Assembly (NCBI GenBank): GCA_024803745.1
Contig: JANJXV010000188.1
Coordinates: 248,001 to 312,000 of the forward strand
Reading direction: 5' to 3'
Length of the DNA stretch: 64,000 nt
Source: Megascapheus bottae
Lineage: Eukaryota; Chordata; Mammalia; Rodentia; Geomyidae
Shown here: positions 12,201 to 23,991 of the stretch, piece by piece
How the letters are laid out: every line of letters starts with the position of its first letter
How positions within the stretch are numbered: the stretch's first letter is position 1
Program-made: the position numbers and the translations under genes
The notes under the pieces: generated by a model
What the model was told of the DNA's origin: nothing
Databases searched by the model: none
The model's input: the letters and a program-made list of their open reading frames with translations, nothing else

Positions 12201-13786
12201 AATGAATGAGTAAAGGCTGGTCATTACTGGGTTTTAATTTGATAGGTATTATCCAAAAATGCCTTACTTCTAAGTTCACGTTCAGGCCTAAACAAAAATT
12301 TACGCAGTTATGTGCTGGATGTCTATTTCAAGAGATGGTGATGAAAAGACCAGAGAATCTTTTCATGCCGTATTCATCCCTGATGTGTCTCCTTCAATTG
12401 CTGTGGGAAGGAGACTGGTTAAAATATAATGACTAGGATATCAGATGTTCATGGGAGACGTGACAGCTGAAGACACCTCCCTTATACCATTTGTGATTTA
12501 TTTAGGGGATGAGAAGGCGTTTACCATCAAGTGAGGGTTATAATTTTATGTGAATGTGAAATACTACTAAATAGTAAAAGCATGTCTGTGCTATCATTCC
12601 AACATATATTCTGGATATTAATGCGAATAACTCATGAAATACAAATCCTTTTTATCACTCAGAGAGGCTGGATGGATAGAGAACAATAGTGCCAGCATGG
12701 AGGGAAGAGAGAAAGCAGAAATGTAGGTGGTAGATCAGCTTGATTAATTCCATAGCAAGGGAAATGGAAGATAAGGAAACCCATAAAAACAGTGCTACCA
12801 GTGGTTTAGGAAAAGAATATTTCGGTCTTGCATAAGTGGTTGTTTAGCACAGGTGAACATTTCATTGACGTGAGAGGCCATATTTTTAGGAAAGCACACG
12901 AAATACCCCCTTGCATATACAGTATATGTAGAGTTAGTTTTCAGGCAGTTATAGCTATTTGGGGAGAAAAAATAGGTTTTGGAATTCTCACAGTATTTGA
13001 CTGTGTGCAATTTAATTATTGATGTTGATAATAACTAGCAGGATGCACATGGATGCACACAAGACAGCCCTAGGTGGTCAGATACCCAAGTGTCGACAGA
13101 CTTGTGTAGAAAGCTGTACAGAGACTAAGCACCATGTTTGTGGGAACCATTTGGAAGGTCAGGGAAGTGCAATATTTTGTGCCATTCTTTCTTTTTGCAA
13201 ATTGGGTGAAGGATTGAGACTCCAGAAGGTTAGGGAGTTCTCACTGTCATGGTTAGCAGTGGAGAGTTCTCTGCTTCTGGCCTGCCACCCATTGGTACTC
13301 TCTGCAAGTAAGTCAGTAAAGACATCCACGATTGTTGAAAATAAGAAGGGAATAGAAGGAACAGAGGAAGCAGAATATTGGCTGTGACCTCCGGGTTGAG
13401 CTCCCTTGAATTGCATTGCATTGAAAGTCATACAAGATGGCATTAGGTACTGTGGTAGGGGGAACAATTCTTCTATCTTGTGTGAAAACTTTACTTTTCT
13501 AAGTTCCATATTTAAGTTCCTGAAGAGATTCAAATCCATTCTATTGTAAAATGGAAATACTGCTTTTCATTTAAGTACAGGTCTCCTACTTCACACCATA
13601 GTACCAGAGCAAATAGCTAGAGGGAACAGAAGAGCTGGAGATGGCGATGTAGCTCAAGTGGCAGAGCATGTTCCTCAGATGAACACAGTTATGGTTTTAG
13701 TACACAGCCTTGTAGAAACAGTTTGATTTCTTCTAAATGTTCCAACTGATTTTCTGTGGCTGATTTTATATTATTTTATTTTTTAG

Positions 13787-13840
13787 AGATGACACAGCAT
13801 TTACTGCTATTGCAGTTTGTGACCCAAGCATTAACATTTG
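13787..13840 (+). CDS. Tpte: Tpte N-terminal mini-exon a2 (54 nt, phase 2-2)
   Basis: This is the paralogue of exon a1 and encodes DDTAFTAIAVCDPSINI. The acceptor follows a T-rich tract ending TTTTAG. The donor is GTGAAT, weaker than the GTGAGT of a1, so inclusion may be less efficient. The reading frame is intact and the length is conserved. Confidence 0.58.
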
Positions 13841-14589
13841 GTGAATTTTCTGTCATCTGAGTGTAAATTCACTTCTAGGGTGAGGTTAGTACCCAATCTA
13901 TATGACAGCTGATCAGTGTCCTCATGTATTCCTTCTCTTGTATTGAAACTAAATTGAAAATGATAGCGTCAGGCAGCAGATACTTGGTCATGGTATACTG
14001 TGAAGTAAAACATAGTAACCATATCATTATTTACCTATTTCTCTACCTTATTTACCTATTTCCTACATGCAACTTGTACTGAGACAATGGAGGAGAGAGT
14101 CCCAGTCAGGAACAATGAGGTGGTCTCAGTGTTTCTGAGGTGAAAATGTTGGTGGGCCTCTTTCCTTCTCTAGATATCTGGTACTTAGTAGACAGGCTCA
14201 TTTTCAGGTATGATGAGAGTCCAGCTTTTAGGCTGTAGTTTCTTGTCTTTTGGTGAGAAGCAGTTAAGAAATCAGCCAAGTTAGTGACAGGAAGGAGAGA
14301 GAAGAGCAGACTTAGAAAGCTGAAAATCAGATTGTATAATGGATTGAGTTCTTCTGAAGTGAGTTGCATGTACAATTAAACTACATGATACCAATAATCA
14401 GTGTGTTAGGTTTAGTAAGAGAGGAAAATTCTTTGACCGTGCATAAAAGCTTTCTTTTGAAGTGATAAATATGTAAAAGTTTCCATTTCTACAAATTTGT
14501 TAGTGTTAGGTTAACTTACTACCTTAAGTAAAAAAGTAAAACTATGATTGCACTTGGTATTTGACTGTATATAATTTAATGCTCTTTAG

Positions 14590-14640
14590 CTTGGATAAAA
14601 ATGATCCAGCAGAATTTGGGACAGAAGAATTCAAGCAAAG
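14590..14640 (+). CDS. Tpte: Tpte N-terminal mini-exon b2 (51 nt, phase 2-2)
   Basis: This exon encodes LDKNDPAEFGTEEFKQ and is bounded by CTCTTTAG and GTCAGT. It lies in the first half of a local tandem duplication (about 14400-14820 and 14821-15290) that copied the exon with its flanking intron. Confidence 0.64.
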
Positions 14641-15056
14641 GTCAGTTACAGACATATAGGTCAACGTGTATAAGTATATGTTAGTAAACATATTGATCAT
14701 TTCTGGGAAATTTCCAAGTATTGTCAGTGTATCTTCTGTCTGTGATATTGTTCCATTTTCATTCTGATGAATAAATGAGAAATGAGTTGCACAAAAGTGT
14801 TTTGCTCTTGTAGGGAGCAGTCTATTAGGTTTACTAAGAGAGAAAAATTCTTTGACCATGCATAAAAGATTTCTTTTGAAATGATAAAATGTAACTCCCC
14901 TACCCCAAATTAAATTCCTTTGTTCATTTAGCTAAATATGTAAAAGTTTTGATTTCTACAAATTTGTTAGTCTTAGATTAACTTACTACACTGAGTGAAA
15001 ACGTAAAACTATGATTGCACATGGTATTTGATTATCTATAATTTAATTCTCTTTAG

Positions 15057-15107
15057 CTTGGATAAAAATGACCCACCAGATCTTGGGACGGAAGAATTCA
15101 AGCAAAG
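15057..15107 (+). CDS. Tpte: Tpte N-terminal mini-exon b3 (51 nt, phase 2-2)
   Basis: This second local copy encodes LDKNDPPDLGTEEFKQ and is bounded by CTCTTTAG and GTCAGA. It differs from b2 mainly at PDL versus AEF, with length, frame and splice sites kept. The shared codon to exon b2 is AG+C (Ser), so b2 and b3 can be spliced in series. Confidence 0.64.
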
Positions 15108-16307
15108 GTCAGATATCTACAAGTAGATAAACATACATAAATATAAATGTTATGAAACAGATTGATCATTTCTGGGTAGTTTCCAAAAATTTTCAGTGTA
15201 CCTTCTGTCTGTCAGATTGCCCCTTTTCCATTTTGATGAGTAAATGAGAAATGAGTTGCACAAAAGTGTTTTGCTATTGTAGGGAGCAGTGAAGGGAAAC
15301 GCCTAAAACCCCCCACATTGCCAGTGTATGAGATCCTACTACAACTGGTTGTGTTCCTTTGGTCTGATGGCAAAGACGCAGAATCCTATGCATTTATTTC
15401 CTGCCATAACAATTTCTTCACAGGTGAAGAAATACAAGTGTCAGATCGAAGTGGCTACATGTTTGTTCGGGCCTTTCCATATTCTGTTGGCTATGTCCAG
15501 TTCTTTGATGGTTATAGACTTTCTGTAGGCCTAGATCTTAAATTATACATATTATTTTCGTTGTGCATTAATGCCAACTTTTCAAAACTGTGGTTGTAAG
15601 GTTTGTGACAGTGCGAGTACTTTATGGGCACTATTTCGATTGGATAGACAGATGGCTCCACAGCATTATGTCAAGCTCCTTACTGCTCACATCTGTGAAT
15701 ACAGGGTTTGTGAATAAATTTAGTTTACAATGAAAGAGGTAGGAGACACAGAGAGAGAGATCGATCATGTCCACACGTGTGTGGCAGAGTGGCAATACTC
15801 TGATACTATGGCTTCAAGTCAGGGCTCCAGGAATATTTTACTTTCTTGTTTATCACTGAATCTCTTCTTCCTCATTCACACATGCAATGCATTTTGCTCA
15901 TTCAGTGGAGATGGACTTCTGCCAGAAGGAATACTCTGGAAGGCTTCATATTGCTATCCTCTGCTGTTCACTCCACTGTAGACAGAATCTCACCTGTGAA
16001 CCCAAGTCTACACATCCATCTACCATTCTGGTGAAATCCTAAGGGGAAGTGTCATTGAACAGGCAAGCCTTAGGTAGGAGGGATCACCATGCCATCACTA
16101 CAGGAGTTGCAAGGACAGGGCTCTGAGTTCAGAGTTCAGTACTGGAGAGAAGTTTTGGCAGAGACAGAGGAGATAGAGGCATAGTACAGAGGACCAGTTA
16201 TAGGGAAAACAGTGCATGAATGTAGGACCTGCATCAGAATTTGACCCAGAATTTGAACTCTTCCGTATTCATGTGATATGTGACCATAGGTGTATTTGTT
16301 ACTTTAG

Positions 16308-16361
16308 CACAACTGCACATGATCCTTGTCCAGCACCTGATGATGGCAATGTGACAGAAAG
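16308..16361 (+). CDS. Tpte: Tpte N-terminal mini-exon d (54 nt, phase 2-2)
   Basis: This exon encodes TTAHDPCPAPDDGNVTE. The acceptor is TTACTTTAG and the donor a consensus GTAAGA. The phase matches its neighbours. No paralogue was seen in units A or C. Composition is acidic and proline-containing, consistent with a disordered tail. Confidence 0.58.
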
Positions 16362-17449
16362 GTAAGATATAAACCAAGACAAGTGTAGAGGTGGAAGTTT
16401 ATGTTCATATTATATATATATATGTACAGACACATGTACTCATAAGTATGCACATACACATGGCTGGAGCTGAGCACTTGGACACAAAGAAACACCAACA
16501 CCATGAAAGGACTGGTGACAGGCGTGATGCAGCGCATGGCAGAAAGTAAAGATCCTGTGTTGGAACACCAGTGCTGCTAGGAAAATGAAAGAAGCATACA
16601 TCAGGAAGGGTCAGCCTGTCACACATGCCTCTCACATGGCTGTGTGGTGAGTGGAAGTTGGATGTGATCTCATTTAGAAGCCTGCTTGGGAAGGCACTTA
16701 TCTCAAGCCGTATCATTTTTATTCTAATTAAATGGTGACCCAATTCACTTATCTTCTGATTTTAGCTACTAATATGTATGGTGTCATATGAAGTAGCAAT
16801 ATGACATGAGCAGTGAAAATCGATTGGTTCATATGTAATCAGTTTTTTGACTGAAAATTTATGCTAAAGAAAGAATCCTTTGTGGAGCAAAGTCGAGGAT
16901 CACACATAAGCTCTTCTTTAACCAGTCCTAGGTCATCTTGTGAGCCTGTCTGCCTAATTCCACATTATGGTGAGATTTTTATGAATATGACGATGGCATT
17001 TTGTATCAGAGTCATGTAGTTTGGTTTCTCTTCAGATTGTATAAATCTTTCACTTTTTAATAAAGATACTTTTATAATACTATTTTCTGAGGTCCTCATT
17101 GCTAGCCTATAAAGTCCTATTGTAGTAAAAATAAGAAGTTCAACAATACATCTTTCGGCATTTTGCTGCCGTTGTTAATCCATGGTCTCAAGGTACTCTG
17201 AGCTCTCCTGGAATGATCTTTCTTCTGCATTCAGTGTGCATTGATTACAGGCATGCAGAACTATAACCAGGTTGAAATCTTCTGTTTTCACAGGCCTGAT
17301 ATGATCAATTAGAATCATTTTCTAGAACAGATGACATGGTAGATTGCTACGTGTAAAGTTTAGAAGATCAGCTTGCTAGTTAAACATTAATTATAACTAA
17401 CTTGACCCAAACTGACATGGTTTCTTTTGCATTCCTTTTTATTCTTTAG

Positions 17450-17503
17450 CAAAACTGAAGTAGAAACCAAAAGAGTACCTACAAGTGGATTACCATTTAA
17501 AAT
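17450..17503 (+). CDS. Tpte: Tpte N-terminal mini-exon e (54 nt, phase 2-2)
   Basis: This exon encodes KTEVETKRVPTSGLPFK. It has a strong polypyrimidine tract ending ATTCTTTAG and a consensus donor GTAAGA. Both the size and the 2-2 phase fit the ladder. It is the most basic of the mini-exons. Confidence 0.58.
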
Positions 17504-17528
17504 GTAAGATAGAAAAAGATAGAAAGTA

Positions 17529-17529
<1 letters not shown>

Positions 17530-17571
<42 letters not shown>
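17530..17571 (+). repeat. (GT)n microsatellite
   Basis: This is an uninterrupted dinucleotide GT run beginning shortly after the donor of mini-exon e. GT runs near donors can affect splicing in other genes; here that is only a possibility. Confidence 0.97.
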
Positions 17572-17572
<1 letters not shown>

Positions 17573-17689
17573 AAAGAAGCAAACACGGAGATCACTGTAT
17601 TGGCATCCAAGTGTCCATAGATTTCTTTCAACACTGTTCTTAAAGTCTTCTCACAATTAAGATTTTTTAAAGAATTATTCTTTATTTTT

Positions 17690-18640
17690 CAAAGAATTTT
17701 ATTTTGAAAAGGTATACAGACTTGTTTATTTGCCTCATATTCAGAACAAAAAGAGCCAGGGACCCACCCAAGGATGCTGGCTGAGATGGAAGTGTAGCAT
17801 TCCTGCCATTCTTACTGGCCCACAGCAATGGGAGAAAAGCCTGCTGTCAGGAGCAATAGCTCCTTAGTGTTCTGAGGCAGGTAGTGGCATAGGCTTTCTC
17901 ATGTTTTCTGGGGTTCTGTGTTTTCACACTTGGTTATTTTTAAATTAGCTGCACTGCTCCAGAAGCAATCAGAGGAACAATACTGGATCTAGTGTTGGGA
18001 ATCCTCATCCAATCCATCTGCTCATCTGATTCGGTTCTACCAAACTATGTTATTGCTGTTCTTTTACTCTCAGAAACACATATGAGTCTGGATCTAGTTT
18101 GGTAACTACCCTCTAGAGGTCCACCTTCTGTAAGTTGGGAGGCATGTGCTTTAAGGTGACATTTTTAAGATAAGTGCCCTTGTGAGCCATGTGCTCTTTG
18201 GTGAAGGGCAATTCCTCTGGAGAAAGGCTGCAAGGTTCCCCTTCAGGATCCTGTCTTTTCCTTCTCTAGAATGTGAGGGAAATACTTCTCTATCATTGTG
18301 AGTCAATACTGCAAGCAGCTGCTAAGGACATAACGGATTCTCTCCATCTCCATTTGACGTACACTAACTTTCAGATCTCCCTTTTTGGCTCTTTTGAGAT
18401 TTTCTTCCATGTGATCCAGCTGTTCTGTGACGCATTCTACAATTTCACACTTGCTTTCCAGAAGTTCAGGAGCAAAGTTTGCATCCTCCAGGCCTGCTCC
18501 AGCCTTTCCATGAGCTCTGCAAGAGTTAGGACCACCTCCTCACTGAGTCTTGCCCTATGAAATCCAGTTCCTCTGTCATCTTCTCTGAATCCAGGAACCT
18601 CACCTCCTGCCATCCAACTCCCACACTCCTGCACCAAGAT
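17690..18640 (-). pseudogene. GINS4: GINS4 (SLD5) processed pseudogene
   Basis: The minus strand carries a spliced copy of GINS4, a subunit of the GINS complex of the replicative helicase. The start is at 18579 (MTEELDFIGQDS), followed by SEEVVLTLAELMERLEQAW and, in other frames, QMEMERIRYVLSS. The 3' end, GAVQLI plus stop, is at 17940. Multiple frameshifts and stops and an internal deletion break the frame. The 3' UTR continues to poly(A) signals near 17690-17740. No introns are present. It sits in the Tpte intron after mini-exon e. Confidence 0.88.
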
Positions 18641-19345
18641 TTTTTTTTTAACTTTAGACTCTAGATATATTTATGGCTATTTTCCCCACATATTTATATA
18701 TCTTAGTTTACTGTAGAAGATGACAAGACACCTTCCCCCCCAGTAAAACCCTGTCCTAGGTAAATTTGCTTTACTTAGGTAGCAAGAGGATAACATTAAA
18801 CATGGAAGCTTTAATTTGTGGCACTGAATGATGTCCTAAACAGGGCACCCTTCAGAAGGCACAATTAATGACCCACCTAGCTTTTCAGCAATACAAGCAT
18901 GTTGAGGTCTTCCAGCCCATTTGCTTGACATTCGTGCTTTATGCCTTGAAGCTTCTTTGTAATGGCATGGAGTTCACACAGATCATTTGACTTCTTTTGC
19001 TCCCACAAAAATATCAACTCTTCTAGAATTTGTGGTTTCAAAGCTTGCATCATACAAAGCATAGTGACAACCTGTTTCAAGAAGCACTCCCCCAAAATGT
19101 TTGAAAGGATCAGTTATGGTAACACCAACATCTCCATCCAAAATTACTTTGCCTTCTTCAACAATGATGTAAGTTTTGTCTGCAATGAGACAAAAAAGGA
19201 CAACCTTCTTCCTTTTCTTGCTTTATTCTGGTGTGGAGAATTTTTAAACTTCCATGTCATAGAAAATGTGACACACTTCAGCAACTTGCACTCTAGAGGC
19301 CATCTTGGCTGGGGTTGTCACAGGGAATGGAAGGGCTGGGAAGGG
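18641..19345 (-). pseudogene. DSTN: DSTN (destrin) processed pseudogene
   Basis: The minus strand carries a spliced copy of destrin, an actin-depolymerising ADF/cofilin protein. The start is at 19303 (MASRVQVAEVCHIFYDMEV), followed by IIVEEGK, DVGVTITDPFKHF, YALYDASFET and, after frameshifts, QGIKHECQANG and CIAEKLGGSL; the EGCPV stop is at 18836. Several stops and frame changes disable it. A short A run (T run on +, 18642-18650) marks its 3' end and abuts the 5' end of the GINS4 pseudogene. Confidence 0.88.
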
Positions 19346-20129
19346 AGACGGCCAGTGTCTAGACTTCAGAGCATTTTCCTCACTGAAGCGGGACAGACTA
19401 TTCCTCTGTCTTTGGTTTGAGATAGGATATGTGTAGCAAGTCATTTAAGTGTCTAGCATGGGCAAGTTCTTGGGTCCAATCCCCATTACAATGCAAGAGA
19501 AAGACAATTGGACAAAGGGAAGACATAAAAGATGAAGACACAGAAGAAAAAGAGTAGGGGGAGAAAGTGGCAGGAAGAGGAGAAGAAGGGGGAGGAGAGA
19601 AGGGGGAGTGATTTTCTTATTGAGGGAATCATCATTCCTACATTTGTCACTTAGATACTTCATGTGGACTCTCTCAGGGAGATTAAAGTTCTCTTAAGTT
19701 TTACAAAGCAGTAGTTATTTAATTATTTTATTTGGAGGTAATATGATGTAGGAGGCTCCACTGTTTTCTGAAGACTCTTTAGCAGAAAACAATGAAACTA
19801 AAATCCTAGAAGTATTCATTATCCTGCCAGAGTGCTTCTGCTATGGTGCTTCTACCAAGTGAAGTGAGGGCCACAATTCTAATCCCAAGGATCGAGCTCC
19901 TGCCTCAGGACTATGGTTTCTGAATCCTATCTGAGACAGAAGCGTCAAGATGATGCTGAAGAATGGATGAGATGAAGGAATCAGCAAACTGGGTGGATTG
20001 AGGGCATTTACACCTCCAAACTACAGCTGATTGAAAAGACAAATCAATGTTGTCACTGACATTTGATTTGATTGTGAATGCCACAGCTCAAGTCTTGAGT
20101 CATCTCACTTTACAGTTAATATATTTCAT

Positions 20130-20395
20130 GAAAAAATTATCAAGTATCACTGGGTGCCATTGGCTGACCCCTGCAATCCTAGCTATTCAGGAGGCTGAGA
20201 TTTGAGGACTGCAGTTCAAAGTCACCAAAGCACAAAACTCCAGGGGACTCTAATTAATCATCAGAAAACTGGAAGTGCAGCTATGGCTCCAGGAGCATAG
20301 CACAAGTTTGAGCTGAAGACTTCTGGGAGAGCAGCCAAGCCCTGAGTATAAGACTCTGGACCAACGCCCACCGCATTCTCCCCAAAAATCAAGTA
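20130..20395 (+). repeat. Composite B1/ID-type SINE with GA-rich tail
   Basis: The segments CTGCAATCCTAGCTATTCAG, CTGAGATTTGAGGACTGCAG and GAAAACTGGAAGTGCAGC are typical of the composite SINE. An AAAG/GACA-rich tail follows to about 20560. Confidence 0.85.
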
Positions 20396-20569
20396 TCAAG
20401 CCAGGTGAAGGAAAAAGAAAGAAAGAAAAAAGACAGACAGAGAGAGACAGATAGAGACAGACAGAGAGACAGAGACAGAGAGATGGAGAAAGGGAGGGAA
20501 GGAGGAAGGATGGAAGGAAGGGAGTGAAACTAAGAAAGAAAGGAAATAAAAGAAAAAAATAAACAACTG

Positions 20570-20780
20570 GTCTGAGTGGGTGGTCTACTATTAGATTGCC
20601 TATCTAGCACACAGGAAACCCTAGGTTTGATTCCTAGGTACTACATGCACATAGAAAAACTCAGAAGTGCTGCTATAGTGGTAGGTTGTGATAGAGTGAT
20701 AGATTGCAACAGCTCAAGGACAGTGCCCACACCCTGAGTTCAAGACCCAGGACTAGAAGGACAAAACCAACTAAACAAAG
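20570..20780 (+). repeat. Dimeric ID-like SINE, + strand
   Basis: The first monomer contains CCTAGGTTTGATTCCTAGGT (B box). The second contains CTCAAGGACAGTGCCCACAC and CCTGAGTTCAAGACCCAGG. Confidence 0.82.
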
Positions 20781-21129
20781 CAAAACAGCCGAAAAACTCA
20801 AGGTTCAGTGTTTCATCTCTGTGAAGGCATATCAAGACTTTATAGGGCTGTGAGAGAAGCTCCATCAAGAATGATGAAGGAACTTGTGAAGGCCTGGGGC
20901 ACCCACCTAACATAGAGACAACACTACCTGAGAGAGAAGAGCACTTGTAGGATTCTTAGCTTCACTGAACTTTCTGAAGTCACCTCTGCTTCCTGCCCAC
21001 CACTACCTCATGCTGTTCCAAATGCGATTGTCTTTATTTAGCCACCCCAAGAAGAGTCTTATATCTAAACAAATGATAAATTCCAGGAGACAGGAGACTC
21101 ACCTAAGAATTCTCCATGTGTGTGTTTTT

Positions 21130-21164
<35 letters not shown>

Positions 21165-21733
21165 CACTGCTTTGCTGAAATTATGGAATCATGTATACTA
21201 TGTACCTCATGAATACTATACACCTGGTACTTTTTACCTCAGTCAAGGTAGACGACACAGATTCTGGGCAATGGTGTCTCATGCCTGTAATGGTCAGTAC
21301 TGTTGAGATCTCATAAAGACCATGGTTCAAAGACAGCATAGGCAGGAAATGTATGAGATTGTGATTTCCATTTAACTTGCAAAAAGCTGAAAGTATGGCT
21401 CAAGTCATAGAGTCCCAGAATTGATAGAGAAACCTAAGGAAGAGCAACCAATCCCTAAGATGAAGCCCTAGTAGTTTCAGCACAAAAATATCCCAAAAAG
21501 AAGTTCACCTCCTTAGCAAAGACAAGTACAGGTTGAAGTGAAAGGATGGAAAAAGGTATTCCCAGAATGGAGCTGAAAAGGAAGAAAATGAAAATGTATT
21601 TCTATGTAACAAAGAAAACTTGAAAATAATACAAGATGAAAGTGACTTCATGTGGCTAAAGATACTGCAATGATTAGCAACAAAAAGGCAGCTAAACCTC
21701 AATGCACCCAATTTCACACAACAGACACCGCTG

Positions 21734-21831
21734 CACATAAATGAGGAGATGGATCCCAACCATGTTAGATCCTCTCCATAGCCACATAAATGAGGAGATG
21801 GATCCCAACCATGTTAGATCCTCTGCATAGA
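21734..21831 (+). repeat. 49-bp tandem duplication in unit C
   Basis: The sequence starting CACATAAATGAGGAGATGGA is repeated 49 bp later with almost no change. Unit B has a single copy at 11216-11260, so the event is local and later. Confidence 0.92.
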
Positions 21832-22069
21832 ATCCACAACCGATTCAACCGATGACATATAGCCAATGGAAGCACATATCTGCCTATTATTCCACTCAAC
21901 AGTCACAGAATAAGTATCATCCCAGCACTCCCCAAGCTTTCTCCAAAGGAAATATTTACAGCACAAAGGCAGAATTGTTCTTTTCCTTCTCTATTGCAAT
22001 GTAATTATACAAATGGTTTTCTCTGTAGAGTATAAAGGAAGTCTTAATAGATACACATAAGAAATGATT

Positions 22070-23358
22070 GGGGGAGCTCTGTTTAGTCTTTTGAAGAAAT
22101 GCCATACTGCTCTCCATAGTGGTTGAACGAATTTGAACTCCCACCAACAGTGGAGTAATGATCCCTCCTGTCCACATCCTCTCCAGCATCTGTTGTTATT
22201 AGATTTCTCAATCACGGCCATTCTAACTGGAGTGAGGTGGAACCTTAGAGTTGTTTTGATTTGCATTTCTTTTATGGCCAGAGATGTCGAGCATTTCTTC
22301 ATGTGTCCATAGGCCATTCATATTTCTTCTTCAGAGAAGACTCTTAAGTCTTTGGTTCATCTGTTTACTAGATGGTTGTTTCTTTGGAGATTAGTTTTGA
22401 AGTGATTCATTTTTTTTGAGCTGTTAATACATTTTACATATGAGGCCTTTGTCTGTTGTATGGTTAGTGAAGATCTTCTCCCACTCTGTAGGTTGTCTAG
22501 TTAATTTTCTAGCTATGTCCTTTGCCATACAGAAGCTCTGCAGTTTAACGCAGCCCTACTTATCTAGACATAGAGCTCCCCTATGATCCAGCAATTCCAC
22601 TACTTGGCATCTACCCAATCGTCCAGAAACAAGGACATACTAAAGCCACTAGCACAACGATGTTCATTGCAGCACTAGTTACCATAGCAAAGAATGGAAC
22701 CAACCCAGATGCCCGTCAGTTGATGAGTGGATCAAAGAATGGAACCAACCCAGATGCCCGTCAGTTGATGAGTGGATCAACAAGATGTGGTATTTATACA
22801 CAATGGAATTCTATGCTGCTGTCAGGAAGAACAACATCGCCCCATTTGGAAGGAAATGGAAACACTTAGAAATAATCATATTAAGTGAAGTAAGTCAGAC
22901 TCAAAGGAGCATAGGCTCTATGGTGTCCCTCATTTGTCATAATCAGTAGAAACCTTGAGCTCCCCTAGCAGAGATATACAATAGAACAAAAACCTAGATA
23001 CATAAGCCCATGTCGTATGACACTAAATGAAAGGACCTCCAGGATATAGAAACAAAAGCCATATAATGAGTGATTGTTGTCCTTAATGTACTGTTATCTC
23101 TCATCTCTTTTGCCGTCCCTTGGTTATCTCATATTGTTACAGTATTTCACCTTGTTATCTGATATATTGTATATACGTATATTTGGTTATTTGAAAACAG
23201 ATAGGGAAGGGGGGAAAACAAGATAATGTTCCGGGAGGAGGGGAGGGAAATGGGGACCAAGACATGAGAAAGGGTATCAATGTATGTGAAGTGATGCACC
23301 TTCAATCTGGTGAATATAATGTAACCCTTCTATTAATTACAAAAAATATATGGGAAAA
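22070..23358 (+). mobile_element. Twin-primed (5'-inverted) LINE-1 with 11-bp target duplication
   Basis: The left part (22070 to about 22565) is L1 ORF2 in reverse. The right part (about 22566-23358) is ORF2 end and 3' UTR in forward orientation with an A-rich end. The flanks carry AAGAAATGATT at 22059-22069 and 23359-23369. Unit B has the empty site near 11515-11530. A 45-bp internal tandem repeat (22688-22777) duplicates the AATGGAACCAACCCAGATGC segment. Confidence 0.92.
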
Positions 23359-23567
23359 AAGAAATGATTGTATTACTGCATGCTATCATCCCATGATGGA
23401 ATTCCAGTAGAAATAGACAGCTAGATAAACTACAGAATATATTGAAATACATAGAAGTAGAACAAAACATTTTTGAACGGTTGGTTGATGGTTATTGGAG
23501 AAATATGGGGGGATATGTAATCAAGTCTAGAAGATACCTGACAATGTGCTTTGTTTTCATCCTGTAG

Positions 23568-23621
23568 CGATATCTTGTCTGATACCACAACAAAACGTGA
23601 TGAACTTAACAACAATGAAGG
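23568..23621 (+). CDS. Tpte: Tpte N-terminal mini-exon c2 (54 nt, phase 2-2)
   Basis: This is the paralogue of c1 in unit C and encodes DILSDTTTKRDELNNNE. The acceptor is ATCCTGTAG and the donor GTATGT. Protein divergence from c1 is clear while length and frame are kept, which fits coding constraint after an older duplication. Confidence 0.6.
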
Positions 23622-23991
23622 GTATGTTCTGAACATATATGCACCACTCACCTAGGTATACTTATAGATATTAACATGAATGTAGGTACAGACACACATG
23701 AAAGTATAGTCAAAGAAAGGAAAGTGATTTAGATTAGAGAACTTTCTTGGAAGTATTGATGACAATACAGGATTTTTGATATTTTTCTAAGATGCATTGG
23801 ATGTAATATCTGCAGCTACCTTTCTAAAACCTTAGCTGTCTTAAGAATAAATATCAAGAATTCTTCTTATTCCTAATCTATTGTAATGGCCAAAGCCAAT
23901 TCAGTGTTTTGATGGAAGCCCCAGCAGGCTAAGAAACTACTCTGCAGGTGCTCCATTATCTCCAGCTAGAGGATACAACACCAGCATTGAT

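Larger units (their letters stand above)
14400..15290 (+). repeat. Local tandem duplication carrying mini-exons b2 and b3
   Basis: The block at 14400-14820 is repeated at 14821-15290. Shared landmarks are TTAGGTTTACTAAGAGAG, the GCATAAAAG segment, the exon itself, and GAAATGAGTTGCACAAAAG. Unit A has a single copy (near 6200-6670), so this step happened after the A/B split. Confidence 0.9.
10640..16900. repeat. Duplicated segment, unit B
   Basis: The left part (10830-11900) matches unit C at 21370-23700. The central and right parts match unit A at 3620-10400. Unit B carries mini-exons c1, a2, b2, b3 and d, the fullest set. An ID-like SINE remnant near 10850-10950 is shared with unit C near 21380-21470, so it predates that duplication. 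Confidence 0.75.
17504..23567. other. Tpte intron between mini-exons e and c2
   Basis: It contains a (GT)n run at 17530-17571, the GINS4 and DSTN pseudogenes, a purine-rich tract (19490-19610), SINEs (20130-20780), a GA-rich tail (20405-20560), a TA run (21133-21164) and the left part of unit C with its L1. The stretch 19620-20130 shows nothing recognisable. Confidence 0.6.

Noticed and set aside
13159..13539. 126-residue minus-strand ORF
   Set aside because: The frame is not retained in the paralogous stretch of unit A and matches no known family; it is likely chance.
17530..17571. GT run as a regulatory element
   Set aside because: Simple repeat; a splicing effect is possible but nothing in the sequence demonstrates it.
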